8,092 nt of DNA from JBGTKH01 sp041744735 (GTDB taxonomy: Bacteria; Planctomycetota; Planctomycetia; Pirellulales; Pirellulaceae), in contig JBGTKH010000360.1 in assembly GCA_041744735.1 (NCBI GenBank), positions 1 to 8,092 on the forward strand, written 5' to 3'. Under the pieces are notes generated by a model. That model ran no database searches, was not told the DNA's origin, and worked only from the letters and a program-made list of their open reading frames with translations. A program made the translations under genes and the position numbers. Shown piece by piece: positions 4,990-8,092 of this stretch (positions are counted from its first letter, which is position 1; each line of letters begins with the position of its first letter).

Positions 4990-6666
4990 GTGTCTACGAA
5001 ACACTACCACTGGGCGGCGCTGGGGGACATCAACGCCTTTTTTGGCTTGATGTTAGACAATATCGCCGGGCTGTTGCTGCTGGTCGGACTGCTGGCCGGA
5101 GTGTTTGAATTTGATACAAAGTTCGCACTGCGCTACATGTTGCCGGGCACCGCGATTGGCGTGCTGGTCGGCGACTTGCTATTCTTCTGGATGGCCTTTT
5201 CGCTGGCGCGGCGCACCGGCCATAAACACGTCACTGCCATGCCGTTAGGGCTCGATACGCCGAGCACCTTCGGGATGGTCTTCTTCGTTTTAGGCCCGGC
5301 GTACATCGAGGCCAAGAGGCAACTAGGTATCGCCGACGTCGCCAATCCGAACCCCGAATTGGTCCATCAGGCCGCCATGTACACCTGGCACATTGGCATT
5401 TGTGCCATTTTTGTCAGTGGACTGTTTAAGTTCGTCTGTGCCTTGGGGTCGAACCTGGTCCGGCGAGTGATGCCGCGAGCCGGTCTGTTGGGGTCGCTGG
5501 CCGCCGTGGCGCTCGTGCTGATCAGTTTCCTGCCACTCTTGGAGATTCTGAACTTTCCCGTGGTTGGTTTTGTGTCACTGGCCATAATTCTGACGACGCT
5601 GATTGCGCAAGTGCGGTTGCCGTTTCGAATTCCCGGGGCACTCGGGGCGTTTCTTATCGGCGGGGCGATTTACTACGGCATGCTGGTGACGGGCACGTTG
5701 GGGCAGCCCGTTGTGGGTGAGTTCAAAGAGAATTTGGAGGTCGCGCGACTGGCGTTGTTGCCGCACGAATGGCTGACCGTGTTTCGCTTTGAGTGGCTCG
5801 AAGTCTTTCCACAGTCGCTCACCTATCTGCCGATTGTGATCCCTTTTGCGCTGGGGACGGTGGTGGGCGGCATCGACTGCACGGAGAGCGCGGCGGCGGC
5901 AGGAGATGAATTCGACACGGGGCAAGTTATCGGCGTGGAAGCATTCGCCACGTTTGTCGCCAGCCTGTGCGGCGGCGTGATCCAAACGACTCCCTACATC
6001 GGTCATCCGGCATATAAAATGATGGGCGGCCGAGCGGCGTACACACTCGCCACGGCTTTGTTTGTTGGCGGTGCCGGATTGCTTGGGTACATTGGATACT
6101 TGTATGTTGTAATTCCGAAAGCCACCGTGTTCCCGATCTTAGTGTTTATCGGATTGGAAATCACGGCACAAAGTTTTCATGCTACGCCGCGCAGGCATTA
6201 TGCGGCCGTTGCGTTGGCGTGTGTGCCGGCACTGGCGGCATTGGCGCTAATCTTCGTCGACAAGATCTTTGGCGATCCCGTGATGTTCGCAAACAACATC
6301 AGCATCGACAAACTCCAAGGCGCGACGCTGCGCCACGAACTGCTGACCGTGCGCGTACTGGCCAACGGATTTATTGTGACCAGTTTGATTTGGGCGTCGG
6401 CACTGGCAGCGCTGATCGATCGGCGGTTGTGGCTGGCGGCCGTGTACTTTGCGGTCGCGGCGGCTTTCAGTTTATTTGGAGTGATTCATTCGCCGCTGCC
6501 GGGCAGTCCCATGTTCCTGCCGTGGCAGTTGAAAGATCATCTGTGGCAAGTGCCCGTACAGTATGCTGGCGGTTATCTGCTTGTTGCCGTTGTGTTGTTG
6601 GCCTGGGGGTGTTGGCAGCGCTGGGTCGCTGTGCCGCTGCCGCCGGATGAGGAGGTCGAGCCGTGA
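4990..6666 (+). CDS. NCS2-type permease homologue (xanthine/uracil/purine permease-like), atypical
   Basis: The 558-residue protein has about 12-14 hydrophobic segments and no signal peptide. The motifs place it in the broad NCS2 nucleobase transporter group, at the AzgA-like side: GDINAFFGLMLDNIAGLLLL (12-31), MPLGLDTPSTFGMVFF (84-99), GGIDCTESAAAAGDEFDT (293-310), IQTTPYIGHPAYKMMGGRAA (331-350). Glu299 may correspond to the substrate-contacting acidic residue of NCS2 helix 8. The usual helix-10 NxGxxxxTR-type signature is replaced by TTPYIGHPAY (333-342). NCS2 proteins import purines or pyrimidines with protons or sodium; the substrate here cannot be read from sequence. The GTG at 4990 directly follows an in-frame TAA, so it is the earliest possible start. 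The next ATG would cut into the GDINAFF motif. No clear Shine-Dalgarno is present. Its last four bases (GTGA) overlap the methyltransferase start, implying coupled translation. Confidence 0.82.
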   Translation: MSTKHYHWAALGDINAFFGLMLDNIAGLLLLVGLLAGVFEFDTKFALRYMLPGTAIGVLVGDLLFFWMAFSLARRTGHKHVTAMPLGLDTPSTFGMVFFVLGPAYIEAKRQLGIADVANPNPELVHQAAMYTWHIGICAIFVSGLFKFVCALGSNLVRRVMPRAGLLGSLAAVALVLISFLPLLEILNFPVVGFVSLAIILTTLIAQVRLPFRIPGALGAFLIGGAIYYGMLVTGTLGQPVVGEFKENLEVARLALLPHEWLTVFRFEWLEVFPQSLTYLPIVIPFALGTVVGGIDCTESAAAAGDEFDTGQVIGVEAFATFVASLCGGVIQTTPYIGHPAYKMMGGRAAYTLATALFVGGAGLLGYIGYLYVVIPKATVFPILVFIGLEITAQSFHATPRRHYAAVALACVPALAALALIFVDKIFGDPVMFANNISIDKLQGATLRHELLTVRVLANGFIVTSLIWASALAALIDRRLWLAAVYFAVAAAFSLFGVIHSPLPGSPMFLPWQLKDHLWQVPVQYAGGYLLVAVVLLAWGCWQRWVAVPLPPDEEVEP

Positions 6667-7325
6667 CACTGAATCGCGTTTTAGAAACCGAAGTAATGGA
6701 CACGTCGGAAGAGGCCCGCGATTACGACGCGATGGATCATCGTGAAGTGAATCGCGCCTTTGTCAGCGACCTGCTGGCGGCCGGACGAATGAGGGGCGAC
6801 GCGCTCGATTTGGGTACAGGCACTGCGCAGATTCCCATCGAATTGTGCCGGCGGCATGACGAGTGCCGCGTGCTGGCCGTCGATTTGTCGATTAACATGC
6901 TCGAACTGGCTCGGTACAACATTGAAGCGGCAAGCCTCATTGACCGAGTGACTCTTGCACACGCCGATGCCAAAAAACTTCCGTATAACAAGGATGCTTT
7001 CGACATGGTGATGTCAAACAGCATCGTGCATCACATGCCCGAGCCGCTGAACGTATTGTCGGAAGCCGTGCGTGTGGCCGCACCGGCTGGGCTAATCTTC
7101 TTCCGCGACCTGCTGCGGCCTGAAGATGACGCCGCGGTGAAACAGCTAGTTGAAACGTACGCGGGGGAGGCCAATGAACATCAGCGAACGATGTTTGAAG
7201 ATTCGCTGCGGGCGGCGCTCAGTTTAGATGAGATTCGGCAGCTCGTCGAACAACTCGGCTTCTCCCGCGAGACCGTGCAAGCCACCAGCGATCGGCATTG
7301 GACGTGGTGCGCTAGGAAGCCCTGA
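6663..7325 (+). CDS. Class I SAM-dependent methyltransferase (UbiE/Methyltransf_11-like)
   Basis: The 220-residue product has the Rossmann-type methyltransferase motifs in order: motif I LDLGTGTAQIP (48-58) for SAM binding, an acidic end of strand 2 at VDLS (73-76), an adenine-side acidic residue at HADAKKLPY (100-108), and FDMVMSNSIVHHMPEP (113-128) as motif IV and its following helix. RVAAPAGLIFFRDLLRP (136-152) supplies strand 5. The N-terminal RVLETEVMDT...YDAMDH is a cap preceding the SAM fold. I recall this wording from planctomycete and cyanobacterial methyltransferases, which supports the GTG start at 6663 over the ATG at 6696. The GTG overlaps the permease stop (GTGA), so translation is likely coupled and the pair may act on one pathway. 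The methyl acceptor is unknown; a small molecule is more likely than DNA because no target-recognition domain is present. Confidence 0.85.
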   Translation: MTLNRVLETEVMDTSEEARDYDAMDHREVNRAFVSDLLAAGRMRGDALDLGTGTAQIPIELCRRHDECRVLAVDLSINMLELARYNIEAASLIDRVTLAHADAKKLPYNKDAFDMVMSNSIVHHMPEPLNVLSEAVRVAAPAGLIFFRDLLRPEDDAAVKQLVETYAGEANEHQRTMFEDSLRAALSLDEIRQLVEQLGFSRETVQATSDRHWTWCARKP

Positions 7326-7353
7326 CTAGATGGCATTTCAAAATCCGTGTCTC

Positions 7354-7398
7354 GTAGCGGAATTCGTGAGAATTCCGAAGTTTCACAACTTCGGCTAC
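7354..7398 (+). repeat. Folded repeat, copy 2, between convergent genes
   Basis: This is a diverged, same-orientation copy of the element at 117-165. GTAGC (7354-7358) and GCTAC (7394-7398) close two hairpins. Hairpin A is CGGAATT (7358-7364) with AATTCCG (7371-7377) and loop CGTGAG. Hairpin B is GAAGTT (7377-7382) with AACTTC (7387-7392) and loop TCAC. Stem bases differ from copy 1 on both sides in compensating ways, while the loops are kept. The long single-stem alternative is weaker here (13 of 17 pairs). It lies 28 nt after the methyltransferase stop and 16 nt past the dprA stop, so it may act as a two-way transcript end. Confidence 0.8.
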
Positions 7399-7414
7399 GC
7401 TTACGCAATGCCCT

Positions 7415-8092
7415 TTATATGCGCAGCACCAAGTTCCCGCTCAGCCGCCGGATGAGGCGGCGCATTTCGAGGACGCTGAGGGTGGCCAGCACGCGCTGCA
7501 CGGGTAGACGGCTGGCGATGATCACTTGATCGATGCTGGTTGGTTCCGATGGGATTGCATCGAGGACTTGGCGTTCTTGTTCATTCAGTTGCAACTCGCC
7601 CGGGTGATGAACCACGTGGCCGTCGTCGCCCGGCGTGGCTTCGACCAACGGACCGAGTTCGCTGAGCACGTCGTCAACCGATTCGACCAGCTTAGCGCCG
7701 TCCCGAATCAGACGATGACAGCCGCGTGACATACGGTTGTCAATCCGGCCCGGCACCGCGAACACTTCGCGGCCTTGCTCCATGGCGTGCCGGGCGGAGA
7801 TCAGCGCGCCGGATCGGTCCGAGGCTTCCACGACGACAATGCCCAAGCTGAGTCCCGTGATCAAACGGTTGCGCTGCGGAAACGCGCCGCTGTGCGGCCG
7901 GCTGCGCAGCGGGGCTTCGCTCAGCAGCGCGCCATGCCGAGTGACCTCTCGCGCCAGCTCTTCATGTTCCGGCGGATAGATGTTCAGCAGCCCGCTGCCG
8001 AGCACTGCCAGCGTGCGTCCGCCGGCTGCCAACGCGCCGCGATGTGCGGCGGCGTCGATGCCGCGGGCCAATCCGCTCACGATCGTCAAGCC
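7415..8092 (-). CDS. dprA: DNA-processing protein DprA (Smf), C-terminal part, cut by window edge
   Basis: The visible 226 codons are the 3' part of dprA; the N-terminal part lies beyond position 8092. DprA loads RecA onto incoming single-stranded DNA during natural transformation and occurs in nearly all bacteria. Visible Rossmann-fold motifs, counted from the edge, are IVSGLARGIDAAAHRGAL at the start, then VLGSGLLNIYPPEH, LLSEAPL, FPQRNRLITGLS, the phosphate-binding-type RSGALISARHA, and VPGRIDNRMSRGCHRLIRDGA. The usual Asn of GxNxLI is His here. A linker leads to a C-terminal winged-helix domain (about the last 60 residues: LNEQERQVLDAI...LSVLEMRRLIRRLSGNLVLRI) of the kind common in DprA. 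The frame is intact up to a TAA. It converges with the methyltransferase, with the folded repeat between them. Confidence 0.95.
   Translation of the reverse strand, partial: GLTIVSGLARGIDAAAHRGALAAGGRTLAVLGSGLLNIYPPEHEELAREVTRHGALLSEAPLRSRPHSGAFPQRNRLITGLSLGIVVVEASDRSGALISARHAMEQGREVFAVPGRIDNRMSRGCHRLIRDGAKLVESVDDVLSELGPLVEATPGDDGHVVHHPGELQLNEQERQVLDAIPSEPTSIDQVIIASRLPVQRVLATLSVLEMRRLIRRLSGNLVLRI

Noticed and set aside
1..8092. CRISPR array, tRNA, rRNA, insertion sequence or prophage signals
   Set aside because: The repeats are few, dispersed and palindromic rather than regularly spaced. No cloverleaf, rRNA core, transposase or phage gene was seen.

Overview
The window looks like chromosomal DNA of a planctomycete, most likely a Pirellulales-type lineage. 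The reasons are moderately high GC, GTG starts and few Shine-Dalgarno sites, an ECF sigma factor with the planctomycete-style FQATFL signature, a partner protein built on a pseudopilin-like helix of the kind abundant in planctomycetes, and non-coding gaps filled with structured palindromic repeats. The assignment is inferred from sequence character, not from a database match. I see no rRNA, tRNA, CRISPR array or insertion sequence.

Layout, left to right. Positions 1-189 hold a good sigma70-type promoter and a folded repeat that would lie in the 5' leader of a long NfeD-family membrane serine protease (190-1764, +). A palindromic repeat separates it from a convergent gene of unknown function (1869-2687, -). 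A gene-free stretch (2688-3107) carries two more large inverted repeats. Next comes a leftward two-gene operon: an ECF sigma factor (4112-4759, -) followed 11 bases later by a membrane anti-sigma-like protein (3108-4100, -). The latter joins a cytoplasmic anti-sigma-type N-terminus to a pseudopilin/DUF1559-like membrane and extracytoplasmic part. A 230-base divergent spacer holds a very good promoter (TTGACA-17-TACACT) for the rightward operon. That operon is an atypical NCS2-type purine/xanthine/uracil permease homologue (4990-6666, +) overlapping a class I SAM methyltransferase (6663-7325, +) by GTGA. A second copy of the folded repeat lies between it and the convergent 3' part of dprA (7415-8092, -), which runs off the right edge.

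How the parts fit together. The sigma/anti-sigma pair is a self-contained envelope-signalling module in which the external domain would hold the sigma factor until a signal is sensed. The permease and methyltransferase are probably translationally coupled and may share a small-molecule pathway, which the sequence does not identify. NfeD and DprA are unrelated housekeeping neighbours. The most unusual items are the anti-sigma/pseudopilin chimera and the two-copy repeat. The two repeat copies keep both hairpins through compensatory changes while holding complementary GTGA/TCAC loops constant.
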